Shown one piece after another: positions 1-11,902 of a stretch of DNA of 64,000 nt. Below the pieces are notes generated by a model. The model saw only the letters and a program-made list of their open reading frames with translations. It was not told the origin of the DNA and did not search any database. The stretch is from Solenopsis invicta (taxonomy: Eukaryota; Arthropoda; Insecta; Hymenoptera; Formicidae), in assembly GCF_016802725.1 (NCBI RefSeq), contig NC_052665.1:5022001-5086000 (forward strand), read 5' to 3'. Numbering within the stretch: the stretch's first letter is position 1; each line of letters opens with the position of its first letter. Position numbers and translations under genes: made by a program.

Positions 1-800
1 GCCTGCGGGAAATAACGCCGTTCGTTAGCGGGACGCGACGTACCTATACGTACGGGGAGAGTTAAAAAAAAAAGAGGAAAGAGGAAGTGACTAACGAACA
101 TATAACGAGAAATTGCAAATAAAAGAGTGCGCCGTTAGGTGCCATTAAAACAGAATATTTGTACGATAGCGTGCGAAACGTCGTTCTAATTAAAATAAAT
201 AAATTGCGAAAGTCAAACAGGGCGAGCGGCCCGGCTGCTGCGCGTTTCAAGCGATTCGTAAAACAAACGTGCTCGCGCGAGGACGAGCGGGGCCGGATTG
301 TTATTTCAAGAGTTGCCAATAATTCACCGGAGATATCATATAATTATTACAGAAATTACAACTGGCAATTCTATCTCGCGAACGGTTTTACGCGACGGAT
401 AATGATTGAATGTTTAACGCCGGTCATAATTGAGAGAAACGGTCACATGAAATTAAAACTGATAGAGCTCGTCAGTATTTAGCTCCTCGATACGGAATCT
501 TTCGTCGAAACGTATCGGGCGACTTTTTCGTACTCGATATGGACTGAATATTTCACGTATTACGTAAGTTCGATATAGTTCGAGAGCGCGGAACACCCCG
601 CCGTTTGCGCACTACGACGCTTATTAACGATTATCAGTAGCTCCGTAAATTTGAAGCTTTCGCAGTTGAAGTTGAAATTACTTTGATCTTCGGTAGCGAG
701 CTAGTTGCACAACGAATCGGGGTTCTTACGGACGTGAAGTGCGATAATTTCGCTCGAAATGCATTATTTGCGCCGCGCGCAGAACGGGCTAATAACGATA

Positions 801-827
801 AGAGAGAGAGAGAGAGAGAGAGAGAGA
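801..827. repeat. (AG)n microsatellite
   Basis: An uninterrupted AG dinucleotide tract of about 27 bases in non-coding sequence. Confidence 0.95.
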
Positions 828-2343
828 CGCGGAGATTACGTCACATTGCCACGTGTGGATAATAGACCCCGCACGAATAAGAGACGGAGAACTCGAACAA
901 AGCTCTCTTTCGCCGGCTAAATATTCCTTTCGAAGAGAGCTCCATTTCCATTCCTCCGTCGCCCGCTCACAAGCTTCGAACTCGAGTTCGCGAGGACACT
1001 TCCCGGTAAAATAAATCTTATTTCTCTGAATTGTCGAAAACTTTTGTCTCGTACAACAAACGTGGCGCGAGCGACGTTAGATCGGTTTTACGAACGATTT
1101 TTCGTGAAATGTCAGATTGAATGTAATAAGTGGTAAGTCGGCGAATAATTAAAGAGGAGAGAATTAGTTTTGAAATAAAATAAATCGCGCTGGAATCCTC
1201 GAAATGATAAAATAATTAAACGCTAATGAAATGATACAATAAATTAATTACAACCCTTTTGTCTATATCTAATGTATAATTGATTTCTGCGCAGCGGAGT
1301 TGCTCTTAAAGCTTAACGCTCCAGTACCGAAGTGGCATCGCGTTAAACGCACAATTTTTACAATGCAACACTGAATAAAAAATCGTTTTATCCTTTTAAA
1401 TTGTTATTCAACGTAAAAGAAATTAGCATAGGTGAAAAGAATTGCGCGCGCGACAGTTCTAGATCATCCTGGTATATTTTATGCATGAGCCGCAGCTCCA
1501 CTTTCAGACCGTAAAGCGTCACTTCGATACTTGGACAGCTTACCCGCGAGAAGTCGCGAGAAACCGGCACAGAAGAGAGGTGGAGGGCGGGGAAAAAGCG
1601 TTTCGCCCCGAGCCAAAGCTGGAGGGAAGCGCGGAGGGATTACGGAATAAAAGAGAGCGGGTTATAGCGCGAAAGCTGCGAGTCGGTCACACGCGACAAG
1701 GGAGGACGAGTAGGACGACAGCCGTTCGCGGACGTCCGTATCGCGCGAGAGTTCCTGCGGAACTGACGGCACTTCCGTACGACGTAGAGTAAAAATCACG
1801 AGACTTCCACCCCTCTCGCCACCCCCTCATCCCCTCCGTTTCCAGCCGCCGGGTCACGTGATCTTTCACCTCCCGCCGTCGCCGAGGATGCACTCTCTCG
1901 CCCTTCGCCGGCAGCGACAGCGCGCGCGCTCGTCCACCAACCCCCAGAGGTCCATGACGCCCCTTTCGTGCTCGCTCCGAAAACGCTCGCAAAATTCACG
2001 TCCGTGACATTTCGCGATCCGACATTCCGTTCATGTTACTCCTGCGATTGGTTTCGGCAAAACGATGGCCGAGGCAAGATTGCACCTCAAACCGATAGCG
2101 CGTGGGCGTTTCCGATTCTGTTAAAATCCAGAATTGCATGGGAAGCAGAAGTAGACGATAGCGTAATTGTTTAAATGGAAGGATGCTACGGAATGGGAGC
2201 CGTAAAGCACAAAAGAAAAGAGATTTGATATAATCCTAATCTTAATCGCGTATATCTTTTGTTTTTATCAAATAGAGATGATATCGCTGATATCATATAG
2301 CAATGGTTCGTATAACAATGATGCCGTTATTAATGATATCGTA

Positions 2344-2753
2344 CACTGAGAGAAAATTGTTTTTAATGAAAGAAATACGTTTTCTTAAAATCGAAATAAA
2401 ATATATTTTGATACAAGCATTTGTTTGTTCAATTTAAATAAAAATATTTACTTTTAAGTAAAAAGACATATTATTTTAATTATATCATTTTTTTACATTT
2501 AAGTAATAATTTTACAAATATGCTAATAATATTATTAAACTTAATTAAATTGCTTTTTTTTAGTTAAAAAAATCCGATTGTCTTCAATATAACTAAAAGC
2601 GAAAGAAGAAAAATACTTGATTAAAAATTATTTCTTTATTTATTGATCTAAATATTTCAATTAAGAAATTTTTAACTTGACTGCAAACAAATAAACCATT
2701 AGGGTTCACCGAGTAAATAATTTTTTTTTGTTTTAATATTTTTTTTCTCAGTG
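2344..2753. mobile_element. CACTGAGA-family TA-flanked MITE, copy 1
   Basis: The element begins CACTGAGAGAAAA and ends with the inverse TTTTTTCTCAGTG. A TA dinucleotide sits directly outside each end (2342-2343 and 2754-2755), the target duplication expected of Tc1/mariner-type transposons. It is 410 bp, very AT-rich and has no coding frame. Its interior resembles that of the copy at 56868-57307 in the same orientation and those at 18487 and 44553 in the opposite orientation, which shows a dispersed family rather than a chance inverted repeat. Confidence 0.8.
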
Positions 2754-3036
2754 TAACAAATTCGAGATTCTAAATTGTAAGTAGATCTTGGCTGAAGTAC
2801 AAACATGATTCACATCTTGCACTAAATTATAAATTTAACTTTGAGATAAATAATATAATTCTAATGTTGTTCTTTCTATATTATTTTTCTTTGTTCATAT
2901 AAAATAAAGATGATACTGTTCGTATAAAGAAATGTGAGATAGTTCATACGACAGAAAAATAATACAAAAAATTCAAGGTTTTTAATATATGCATAGATCT
3001 TGAAGAATGGATATGAACACGGTACCAGTGACTCAC

Positions 3037-3072
3037 GTAGCGCCAGGAAGTGGACCCAGCAGCACTTTGCGA
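3037..3072 (-). CDS. Candidate 36-nt micro-exon of unknown minus-strand gene
   Basis: On the minus strand an acceptor ending TTGCAG is followed by 36 bases and a consensus donor GTGAGT. Entering with the two leftover bases (AG) of the exon at 4153-4346, it reads without a stop as S-RKVLLGPLPGA plus two bases. It is 12 codons long, so it keeps the phase and could be included or skipped without a frameshift. The match of splice sites, phase and open frame supports it, but it is short and rests only on the sequence. The protein is not recognised. Confidence 0.5.
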
Positions 3073-4152
3073 CTGCAATTATCCCCGAGGAATTTTAAGA
3101 CGACGGTTCCTACGACAATGACTTATACACGTCCCGCTTATCACGCCTATCCCCGCTCCGCCTTGGGAGGCGTGCATTAAAAATACCCGCTTTTTCGCGC
3201 AAACGAGATTACGTCGTGCATTTCGGGCGGCAGATGAGAGCGGGACATCCCGAAACACCATTAAACATAAGAACGACCCGTAAATCATCCCGTTTATTAT
3301 ACGGGAAGCGGCTGTTTACCGAATAAACGCAGACGGCCCGGATAAATAACGCGGTGCGATGAATTTCCCTCAGTTTCGCGTATCCGCGATAATTACGTCG
3401 CACGTGCTCTCGAGGCGCGCTCTCGACGTGCGAGAGACCTTATGTTTCAAATTTCGCTCGTTTACCGCTGAAGCACCACGTGACTCTTCAGCGAACGTTA
3501 AATCCCATTTTGAAGACTTTTATTTCGAATAATTCTAATGTTTTAATTCGCTCGACGAATAACATCATACAAAACAATAAATTTCTTCGCTTCAAGTATT
3601 TATGTATTTAAGTTAAATATACATGTAGTTAAGTTAAATATGCACACAAAAAAATTAATTCTTAATTCACGTGTATTTTTATTCCTGAATGCTATTTGTT
3701 TTTCATTTAAGTGTGAAATGCTCTCTTCAATTACAACTGTTCACTTGAATCAATAATAAATATATCTGTGCAAAGTATATTTTATTCCTAAGCTCGTATT
3801 CTTGTTTCCAATATCATATTGTTCTTCGCAATATTTAAACTGAAGTTCAAGCATTTTATGTATTTAAGTCATAAGCATAAGTACTTGAACTGAAAAAATT
3901 TAATACTTCAAAAAATTCAATACCTACTTTCAATAAATACATGAGCTGAAAAAATTTAATCGAGTTGAAAAACTTCGTCAAACAACTTTCAACAACTTTT
4001 CCTTTTCTTAACGTACTTTTTGCCGACTGGATCAAAAATGCCGAAAAGATTTGACTTCCGCAATATCAATAAACTCTTTCGCGGAATTTCATAAAAATCA
4101 AGTTTCCAAGCAATTCGGAAGCCCTTCAGGAGTTTGTCGTTCGGGGTCTCAC
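3073..4152 (-). other. Presumed intron between first exon and micro-exon
   Basis: This is mostly AT-rich. Between about 3.6 and 4.0 kb it carries repeat-like stretches with motifs such as CACACAAAAAAATTAATT and CTTGAACTGAAAAAA that recur in the small elements near 33 kb, so it probably contains decayed MITE sequence. No coding potential is seen. Confidence 0.45.
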
Positions 4153-4346
4153 CTGCCACTTCCGGGAGTCCTCACGACGTCGTAGCGAACGCTAGGCTTT
4201 CTGCGACGGTTCCTCGGGCTTCTCAGCACCTCCCCGTCGTTCCTGAACGATTCCTGAACGATATCGCGCAAATAGGTATGAGTCTTTAGCGGTTGATACG
4301 CCTCGGTGGTCGCGCAGACGCCGATGCAGCCGCAGCACTTGGACAT
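4153..4346 (-). CDS. First coding exon of an unidentified gene, cysteine-rich N-terminus
   Basis: On the minus strand an ATG at 4346 opens 64 codons plus two bases (AG), ending at a good donor GTGAGA. The frame has a TGA a few codons upstream, so this is the first usable ATG. The product starts MSKCCGCIGVC: five cysteines in eleven residues, a pattern often palmitoylated at membranes (inference). It continues with a soluble, charged stretch containing SPRNRRRKPSVRYD, a basic patch with possible phosphorylation sites. The composition is protein-like and unlike the surrounding chance frames. The gene is not recognised; the remaining exons lie at 3037-3072 and presumably beyond the left edge. 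Upstream sequence to about 4.9 kb is GC-rich and may hold the promoter. Confidence 0.6.
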
Positions 4347-5168
4347 CGCGCTCTCGGCTCTTTTCACGCGCGACGATCAAATCCGTCACCGTCGCCGCCA
4401 CCACCACCATCACCACCCACAACGTACGTTTCCTTTTCTCTGTGCTCGCCGGTTTTCTACATCTTCTACATCAGCTACACCACCGCAATTCCCGCTTTAC
4501 TTTCCGGCGGACTACTCCGGTATCGACATCGTCCGCACGTCGTATCGCTTCCAAGAGAAAAAACACGAGGCGCAACTTCTGCGCGGCTCTTTGGCGAGAG
4601 AGCACGTCCGCCGATATAGAAGGTCCGAATGAAATACATTCGAGCGGGTTTAGAACGGGCATACGCCGATCCCGCGCGGCCGGCGCGGGCTCAAGATATA
4701 TGTATAGGAAACCTACGAATCGGAAAAGCCCCGTGATCTATCGCGCGCGTGCTCTTTACGTGAACGAACTCCCGATAGCTGAGGCACGGTGAAGTCACGA
4801 AACACTCGGCGCGCACCCGTATATACGCCGCCGCCCGTGAGGAAGCCACTTGAGATGAAAAGTTGGAATGATTTTTGGGCGAGCCTCCCCCCTCCTCCTC
4901 CTTTTTCTCGCCGTTCGCGCGTCGAGAACATTTTATTTAAAGCGGATATGAAAGAGCGAATTCAATTTTGAACACTCGTTGATATAGAAGGGGTGAAGAA
5001 ATACGGCTCTCTCGCGTTGCCACGAATAAGTGTAAACGGAGATTATTTTCTCGCGTGCACTCCACGACGCTGCGTCGAATTCAATCATAAAAAAAAAATC
5101 TTTAAGAGCCGCGCCGCAACGGATCGACAGCGACAAAGCAACGTGACGTTGGATCGGAGAAATAAATG
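4347..5168. other. GC-rich upstream region of the minus-strand gene
   Basis: This is GC-rich and CpG-dense compared with its flanks, lying just 5' of the ATG at 4346. It includes a CCACCACCACCATCACCACC stretch near 4.4 kb. No TATA box at a convincing spacing is seen. A role as promoter and 5'UTR is inferred from position and composition only. Confidence 0.35.
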
Positions 5169-5399
5169 GACACACATAAAAAAATTTAGTATCAATCAAT
5201 TCATTATTTCATATATATAAGCGAGAATATAAAATCTTGGAAGAATTTATAATCTTAAACAGACATAATTTGCTTACATGAAGAACATTTTTCTCTTCAC
5301 GTAAGCAAATTATGTCTGTTTAAGATTATAAATTCTTCCAAGATTCTCGCTTATATGAAACAATGAATTGTTGATTTGATATTAATTCTTTTTCTGTGC
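5169..5399. mobile_element. Palindromic MITE
   Basis: Two near-identical inverted arms (about 5213-5285 and 5295-5356) surround a loop of roughly ten bases, with weaker terminal similarity extending to both outer ends (CACA..AAAAA outside, ATCAATTCATT inside). The transcript of either strand would fold into one long hairpin. A related sequence is found at 36869-37040. No coding frame. Confidence 0.75.
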
Positions 5400-6980
5400 A
5401 GGTTTCAAAGTCAGGCAGTATTTTGGAATCACGATGTGGGCAGGCCCGATTTTGCATACCACGAGTCCTTGATCCGAGAAGCGCGAGAGACAAAATCGAG
5501 AGAGCGCGAAAGGACCGACAGGAATGCGCGCCGCGCCGCGACGTGCGCCGCACGCGCGTACGAAACAATGCCGAAATTGAACCGGTTGCGTATCCTATCC
5601 GTTCATCGGAATTGCGGCCACGTACGCCGGGAATGTCTTTTCAGTTACAAACGCCGTAATTTTATCGATCCCACCCCGCGCCGCGCTTCTTAATAATTGT
5701 TCGGCAATTCTTAATATTCATCAGTTCGCCCCGGGAATGACGATTCACCGACCGCTACGTGACGATGTTCGATCGCGCGTGTTCTGCTCGCAACGAGGTC
5801 CTCCGAGTTCGTACTGAGAATGACAATGTCTTCCACGGTAGTTAAAATTCATCTGATCCTACGAAAGCGCCAAGAGCAAGAGCTCGCATGAGTTTCAAAA
5901 AATAGCTTTTATTTAAAAAAAAAAGTTATTAACGTCTGTTAAGATTCCGTCATATTATCTTAGAAATAATTACTATTCATCCCAATTATCGATTTTTACG
6001 TAAAAAATTTATTAACTAGAAATAAAGAAGAAAATAATTTTTTAAAATTAAAATAAAAAAGAAAATAACAATTTTTTTTACAATCGGTTAAAAAATTTTA
6101 TTTTTATTTTTTTATTATAACGTTTTTGCGGGTATGTAACTGTATAATTATTGTTAGTAATTTTTGTAGCGATATTGTAGTTTCAATGATTTTCTATTAG
6201 TCAAAGTTTTGGCAACTTTCAGCTCGGTCTGAACGCACCTCGCACGTCATACATCGAACGCACATTGAAAATTCGCGAGTTCCCGCGCGATGGACGCTTG
6301 GCACGATACTGAGAGATGTTCTCGTCGAAGGGCGGATATGCGAAGAAGAAATAGAAGAAGAGTCAAAGAGTGGAGAGGAGCGCGTGTCCTCTGTGTGTGC
6401 GTCAGCCGTGCGTGACGCATAGCGATTTAAATAAGCATACAATATTTTCTTAACGAGCAACGATGTATCCTCGCATATATTTAATGTAAACGTGCACGGA
6501 AACTGTCAATTTTTTGCAAAATAATTGGATAATATTATATATTTCTTATTAAGAGATTAAGATATTAATTGATAATGGAGTTAATTTCTCGTGACGTTAA
6601 ATCCGACTTATTAGTCATAGAATATGACTAGTTTGCGCTTCTCAGAACGCGTCGAGTATACGCGGAAATGGCCTGACAATCCACCGAATGTTACGCCAAT
6701 GTGTCGACTGTACGATTGCATCGTATAAGAACATTCATCAGCATACACCGCGAGAACGCGTTTGCTCGACACACGCGTCGCTGTAGTCTGCAAACCAGGC
6801 GGATCAACAACCGGACATGGCTCCGGACTGCAGCTTCTTTTGCGTTTCGTCTGCCCCTCGTCGAGATACACGCGGAAGATTTAACGCACTCCTCCGGAAT
6901 CTGCGCACTCGTTTGTGCGAGAAAACAGACCGGGGAGATAAAAATAATATTTTTTCGTGAAGATCAGGCAGGATTCACTA
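5400..6980. other. Non-coding interval
   Basis: This is mixed-composition sequence, GC-rich to about 5.9 kb, AT-rich at 5.9-6.2 kb, then mixed again. Only short chance frames are present. No gene, RNA gene or clear element recognised. Confidence 0.4.
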
Positions 6981-7522
6981 AGGATGTACAAGACATTTCT
7001 CAAAACGTTAAAAGAATTGTGAAAAAATAATAGATTGTTTTACATTGCATTTGAAAGTAGTAGAAAAAATTTGACGGTGAATTTTTATTCGAAAAAAAAA
7101 TTACTTCAATATATAGAATGCGCTCTAATAAAAATATAATTAATAATGAAATAATGAAAAAAAATTTGAATCTTTTAACGTAAGTACATTAAATATTATT
7201 TAAGATAATTTGAGTAAAGTTTTATTGCGATACGGAAATTAGTTTTGTAATATAAATAAAATTTATTTACAAAATAACTAAACAAAAAATCACAATAAAA
7301 AGCTTTACGTAAATCTTGAATATTTATAAAAAAAACTGAGATTTTTCTTAAAAAATAAATTAATTTTTAATATCACATAGAGTAAATAAACTATAAAAAA
7401 TGTTATTAAATAAAAATGTAATCTTATTCACACGGCTTTTATATGTATCTTTGATAGTGTCAATATTAAACATATTTCCAAATTTCATTTACTTTGCAGG
7501 AACCGTATGTCCCATACATCCT
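6981..7522 (+). mobile_element. AGGATGTA-ended DNA element, copy 1
   Basis: A 542-bp AT-rich element starts AGGATGTACAAGACAT and ends with the inverse ATGTCCCATACATCCT. A second copy lies in opposite orientation at 46181-46731; long internal stretches match, for example GTAAGTACATTAAATATTAT. No coding capacity is visible, so this is a non-autonomous DNA transposon. In copy 2 the outside bases read TTA/TAA, consistent with a TA target. Confidence 0.75.
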
Positions 7523-7735
7523 TGAAATTTAATATATAATTAACAAGAAAATTATCTAGAAACAATTAATCATAAATCGGAACTAGAATTCAAGCGGACA
7601 GGGCAAAAATGTTGTTATTAATGACGGCGAGTTTTTCTTGTGGAAGACACCGGATAAGCTCGCGAGGCTCTAGACGAAAAATGGTAATGGCCGTTAATGC
7701 GTTGCGAACGAGGGAGCTAAATTGCGGGAAAGACC
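7523..7735. other. Short non-coding spacer with target-site copy
   Basis: This is unique sequence between two transposons. Its last nine bases (7727-7735, GGAAAGACC) are the left copy of the foldback element's target duplication. Confidence 0.6.
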
Positions 7736-9497
7736 GGGTGTGTGAAGTTGGCACCCCTATGGTACACAATCATAGTTCCGTTCAGAGTTCTGGATTATTT
7801 ACAACAAAAGGAAGAGTTCTTGATAGTTTTTACAAATAGTTCTGCTATTATAACAAAAAAAAATGAATTTTGAAAAATGGGGGTGCTAACTTCACACCCA
7901 AAAGTAGCACCGCATAGTTCTGAATAATTAATTTGATGCTTTTTAAGGAGTACTAGAGTTCTCCGTATAAAAAAAACTTTTTTGATTAAAAGAAAAAAAA
8001 AGAAAAAAAATTAAAAAATGCATATCAAGTCCGAATAGTTCTGAATAGCGCATACGATTCCTTTCGATGAGTTCTAGAGTTCTCCATAGATTTTAGAAAC
8101 AGATCTGCTCAAAAAAGTAAAAAAAATCGCAATTGAATTCTCGAAAGTGGTATGAAAAAAATGAAAGAAACTTCAAAAGTATCAGTTTTACATAATTTTC
8201 TCATTAAGATTTTTGATAGAACTCCGCGACGCCTATTCAGAACTCTCAACAGAACTCCCAGAACGCTTAAAAAATTTTTTTACGATGTCGACCTTGTATT
8301 TTTAAAGTTCGGAAAAATTTTTTAAGAGTTCTGGTAGTTCTGTTGAGAGTTCTGGGTAGTCCTCGATGAGTTCTATTAAAAATCTTAATGACAAAAATCT
8401 GTAGGATTGAAAACGAAAATGTTACGGACGATCGCAGGTGTGTCGATTTTATATTTTTCGAGTGTGAAAAATTTTTTAAGAGTTCTGATAGTTCTGTTTA
8501 GAGTTCCGGGTAGTTCCCGATGAGTTCTATCAAAAATCCTAATGACAAAAATCTGTAGGATTGAAAACAAAAATGTTATGGACGATTACAGGTGACGACT
8601 TCATACTTTTCGAGTGCGAAATTTTTTTTAAGAGTTCTGGTAGTTCTGTTCGCAGTTCTGGGTAGTTCCTGATGTGTTCTATCAAAAATCCTAATGACAA
8701 AAATCTGCAGGATTGAAAACGAAAATGTTACGGACGATCGCAGGTGTGTCGACTTTATATTTTTCGAGTGCAAAAAATTTTTTAAGAGTTCTGAGAATTC
8801 TATTGAACGTTTTGGATAGCCACTGCAGAGTTCTATCAAAGTCATTAAGATTTTTAATAGAACTCATCGAGGACTACCCAGAACTCTCAACAGAACTACC
8901 AGAACTCTTAAAAAATTTTTCCGAACTTTAAAAATACAAGGTCGACATCGTAAAAAAATTTTTTAAGCGTTCTGGGAGTTCTGTTGAGAGTTCTGAATAG
9001 GCGTCGCGGAGTTCTATCAAAAATCTTAATGAGAAAATTATGTAAAACTGATACTTTTGAAGTTTCTTTCATTTTTTTCATACCACTTTCGAGAATTCAA
9101 TTGCGATTTTTTTTCCTTTTTTGAGCAGATCTGTTTCTAAAATCTATGGAGAACTCTAGAACTCATCGAAAGGAATCGTATGCGCTATTCAGAACTATTC
9201 GGACTTGATATGCATTTTTTAATTTTTTTTCTTTTTTTTTCTTTTAATCAAAAAAGTTTTTTTTATACGGAGAACTCTAGTACTCCTTAAAAAGCATCAA
9301 ATTAATTATTCAGAACTATGCGGTGCTACTTTTGGGTGTGAAGTTAGCACCCCCATTTTTCAAAATTCATTTTTTTTTGTTATAATAGCAGAACTATTTG
9401 TAAAAACTATCAAGAACTCTTCCTTTTGTTGTAAATAATCCAGAACTCTGAACGGAACTATGATTGTGTACCATAGGGGTGCCAACTTCACACACCC
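7736..9497. mobile_element. 1.76-kb foldback DNA transposon with 9-bp target duplication
   Basis: The left arm (about 7736-8390) is the near-perfect inverse of the right arm (about 8845-9497). The ends are GGGTGTGTGAAGTTGGCACC and its inverse. GGAAAGACC occurs immediately outside both ends (7727-7735 and 9498-9506), a perfect 9-bp target duplication, which proves insertion. Each arm carries a second, inverted, slightly diverged copy of the terminal motif about 165 bp inside (7879-7900 and 9333-9353). The core (8391-8844) consists of about three tandem units of roughly 150 bp, and the motif AGTTCTG is scattered through arms and core. No transposase frame is present. Long arms, repeat-built structure and 9-bp duplications are known for Drosophila FB elements and Mutator-like elements; assignment to that group is inference. 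Confidence 0.92.
8391..8844 (+). repeat. Tandem-repeat core of the foldback element
   Basis: About three head-to-tail units of roughly 150 bp, each with the order ATGACAAAAATCTG, ATTGAAAAC, AAAATGTTA, TTTTCGAGTG, then a run of AGTTCTG motifs ending near GATGAGTTCTATCAAAAAT. The AGTTCTG-rich part of the unit also recurs at the inner ends of both arms, suggesting the arms grew by repeat amplification. Confidence 0.85.
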
Positions 9498-9506
9498 GGA
9501 AAGACC

Positions 9507-11902
9507 AGTGGTTCGAGATCGACGTCGCGTTGAGCGAGCTTGCAGCCCGAAAATGAGACACGTGCGCGCCACGAGGGCGACGATCTTACGCCTCGCAAAT
9601 CCGGATCTCATTTTCAACCGCCACTCTCCACCGCAAAAAAAAAGAAACTTCACTAATCTATTTGCGCGCCGGGACGCTGAAATAATGAAGCGCGCGTGAA
9701 CGTCCGCGTGCATGATCAGCGCAAAGCCCGATGACGACGCTCGGTATTTTAATAGATCCCTGCGCTTCGGTTATACATCGTGACGCTGAATCGATTGAGT
9801 CACGACGGAGAATTAAATTTCATGATTCGCCACAATTACCTCGAGCGTGATGGATCACGGTAGCAGGTAGGGTATAATAGTACATACGTATACTGGCAGC
9901 GATATAAAGTGCGCCTGAAAATCGCGGAAATACGAAGGACGACGAGAGCGAGATGCGAGATACGAGTTTATTTCCCTAACGTGCACATCTCGCTCTTTCC
10001 ACGTCTCTCCCAGACATGCATTTTCCGTCAGTTTTGACGTAAGACGTGAAAATATCCCCCTGCAATCTTCAATTCTACATTCGTATTAGATTACTATATT
10101 TAAATTGAATGTCATACACGTATGTTTAAGGTAAACTTCCTTCGACGTAATTCTTCGTTCGATAGTTTATCCTCATAATTAAAATAAAGAGAGAAAAAAT
10201 ATATATACACTCTCTAGCGCAATTTAAATTTTCTGAAAAATTTAAAAAAAAATGCATATTACTTGAGTCGAGTTAGATTACATAATTTTGTGATATCATT
10301 ATTTTTTAAAGGAGAGTTAAGACAAGATATTACTACTTGGACTTTGGTACACTAATTTTTTCATCTTTTTTGATAAAGTAATTTTGTATTGTTATATTTA
10401 TTGTAGTCCCTCAACATTTTCATGTTAGATCGATTCTGATTAATCTTCAGGCTATTAAAGTATTATCACACGTTGGCGTTTTTTTTTTTGCATCTCGGGA
10501 TGTGAAAAAAAGCATAAAAAAAAATAAGAGCGATATTGCTTTCCGTCCATGCAATCCTTCTATCAAATAAACTTCATCTAACCGCTGCATAGGCGCATAA
10601 TCCATTTACTTCAAGAAAAGCGGAACTCTCTTCCGCTCGAGACGGCAAATTTATTAGAGACAAAGAGATCTCAAAAGAGACGGTCCGCATAGAAGATAAG
10701 TCACCCGCTACGAGCGCTCGGCATGTCGCGCATCCCGAATTCTCTTTCCGCTTAAATGCCCTTCTTAAACTCCCGGTCGATCTGTACTTACTTTTTTTCG
10801 TCTCGTACGCGCCATTTAACCGTGTTCGGTAAAACCAAAGGTCGATCGAATTCCACGACCGTTCGCTCTATCTGGCGCATACAATACAGCCACACATGTT
10901 TTTGAATTTCCGCTGAAAAGTTTGCGAGTGAAAGAGAAAGAGAGAGATTCTTGACGCAAGGATGTATTATTCAATGTAAATGAGATCCGTAATGAAGCAA
11001 CTTGTAACGATCAAATTAAAATTGATTAAAAACCGTTTCTACCTTTTACATCGTGATGTAAAGTATATATTACACGCCTGTTGTTTTCATTACACATTAT
11101 ATGCAGAATGAGTTAACGTAATTGACCCGTAACTTTAAAATATATGTTGCACGGGAGAATAAATTATTGTACAGAAAAAAAATTGTTATGCGAAAGGTAC
11201 GCAAATGAAAATATTTTTTTTAAATATGTATTATTTTAATAATTTTTCAAAATACTCGTGCGACTTTATCTCATATTTTATTTTACATTATTAAATATCG
11301 TCGTATTATCTGTTATATCATATTGCATAGTAAGACGCAAAATGAGAAAAAGGAGATAATGTTATCGAGCGAATGGCCAATGTCCGATCTAAAAATATTG
11401 ACGACGGACAGCTTAGAAATATAAAATGAATCTATCGAGGCAAAGACGGAAGGCAATATTCATGCACGGTATCTAGTGGTCGCGAGGCAGAAGCCAACGC
11501 TCTCATAATTCAGTACACTGTGCAATATCGAGGAACTATACGGAGGCTGGCTGCGACGCAGAGGCATACTTTCGTATTTCACGTAAAACAGGTGGATATT
11601 GCCATCGATACATCACCCATGCCATTCACGTGGCATTCCCCGCCACAGTTTAACCGGGAGTATGACCGCAAAATCGACTGATTTGTTTAGTGTCGTCTGT
11701 CGCGGCACATGGGCTAACGACATATGAATTTTTCAGAATTAAACGCGTAAAAATATCGAAATTTATTTTTTAACGGATATTTCATCCTCCTAACGGACGT
11801 AAGAGAACGTAAAAAAATGTCTCTCACCGAAATCGAAGGGAAATATTTGCTTTAACCTATCAGTGACTTTATCGAATTTCAAAAGACTGGATTACATTTG
11901 AC
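9507..11902. other. Non-coding interval
   Basis: No exon supported. 9.5-10.1 kb is GC-moderate, 10.1-10.5 kb is AT-rich, 10.6-10.9 kb is moderate again. A non-repetitive segment at about 11.45-11.75 kb looks unlike the AT-rich flanks and might be a conserved regulatory stretch, but nothing specific can be named. Confidence 0.4.

Larger units (their letters stand above)
1..3036. other. Non-coding left end, no confident gene
   Basis: No exon can be supported here. The stretch has a GC-richer part around 1.5-2.1 kb and AT-rich sequence on either side, including one TA-flanked element described separately. It is probably intron of the minus-strand gene whose first exons lie at 3.0-4.3 kb, because that gene has no stop codon before its second donor site and must continue leftward. 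Confidence 0.5.

Noticed and set aside
1539..1613. Possible third exon of the left minus-strand gene (75 nt, acceptor CCCTCCAG, donor GTAAGC, phase-compatible)
   Set aside because: Product is Ser/Pro-rich and unremarkable, and phase compatibility occurs by chance one time in three; too weak to list.
9360..9713. 117-codon minus-strand frame at the right end of the foldback element
   Set aside because: It crosses the transposon boundary and target duplication, so it is a chance frame.
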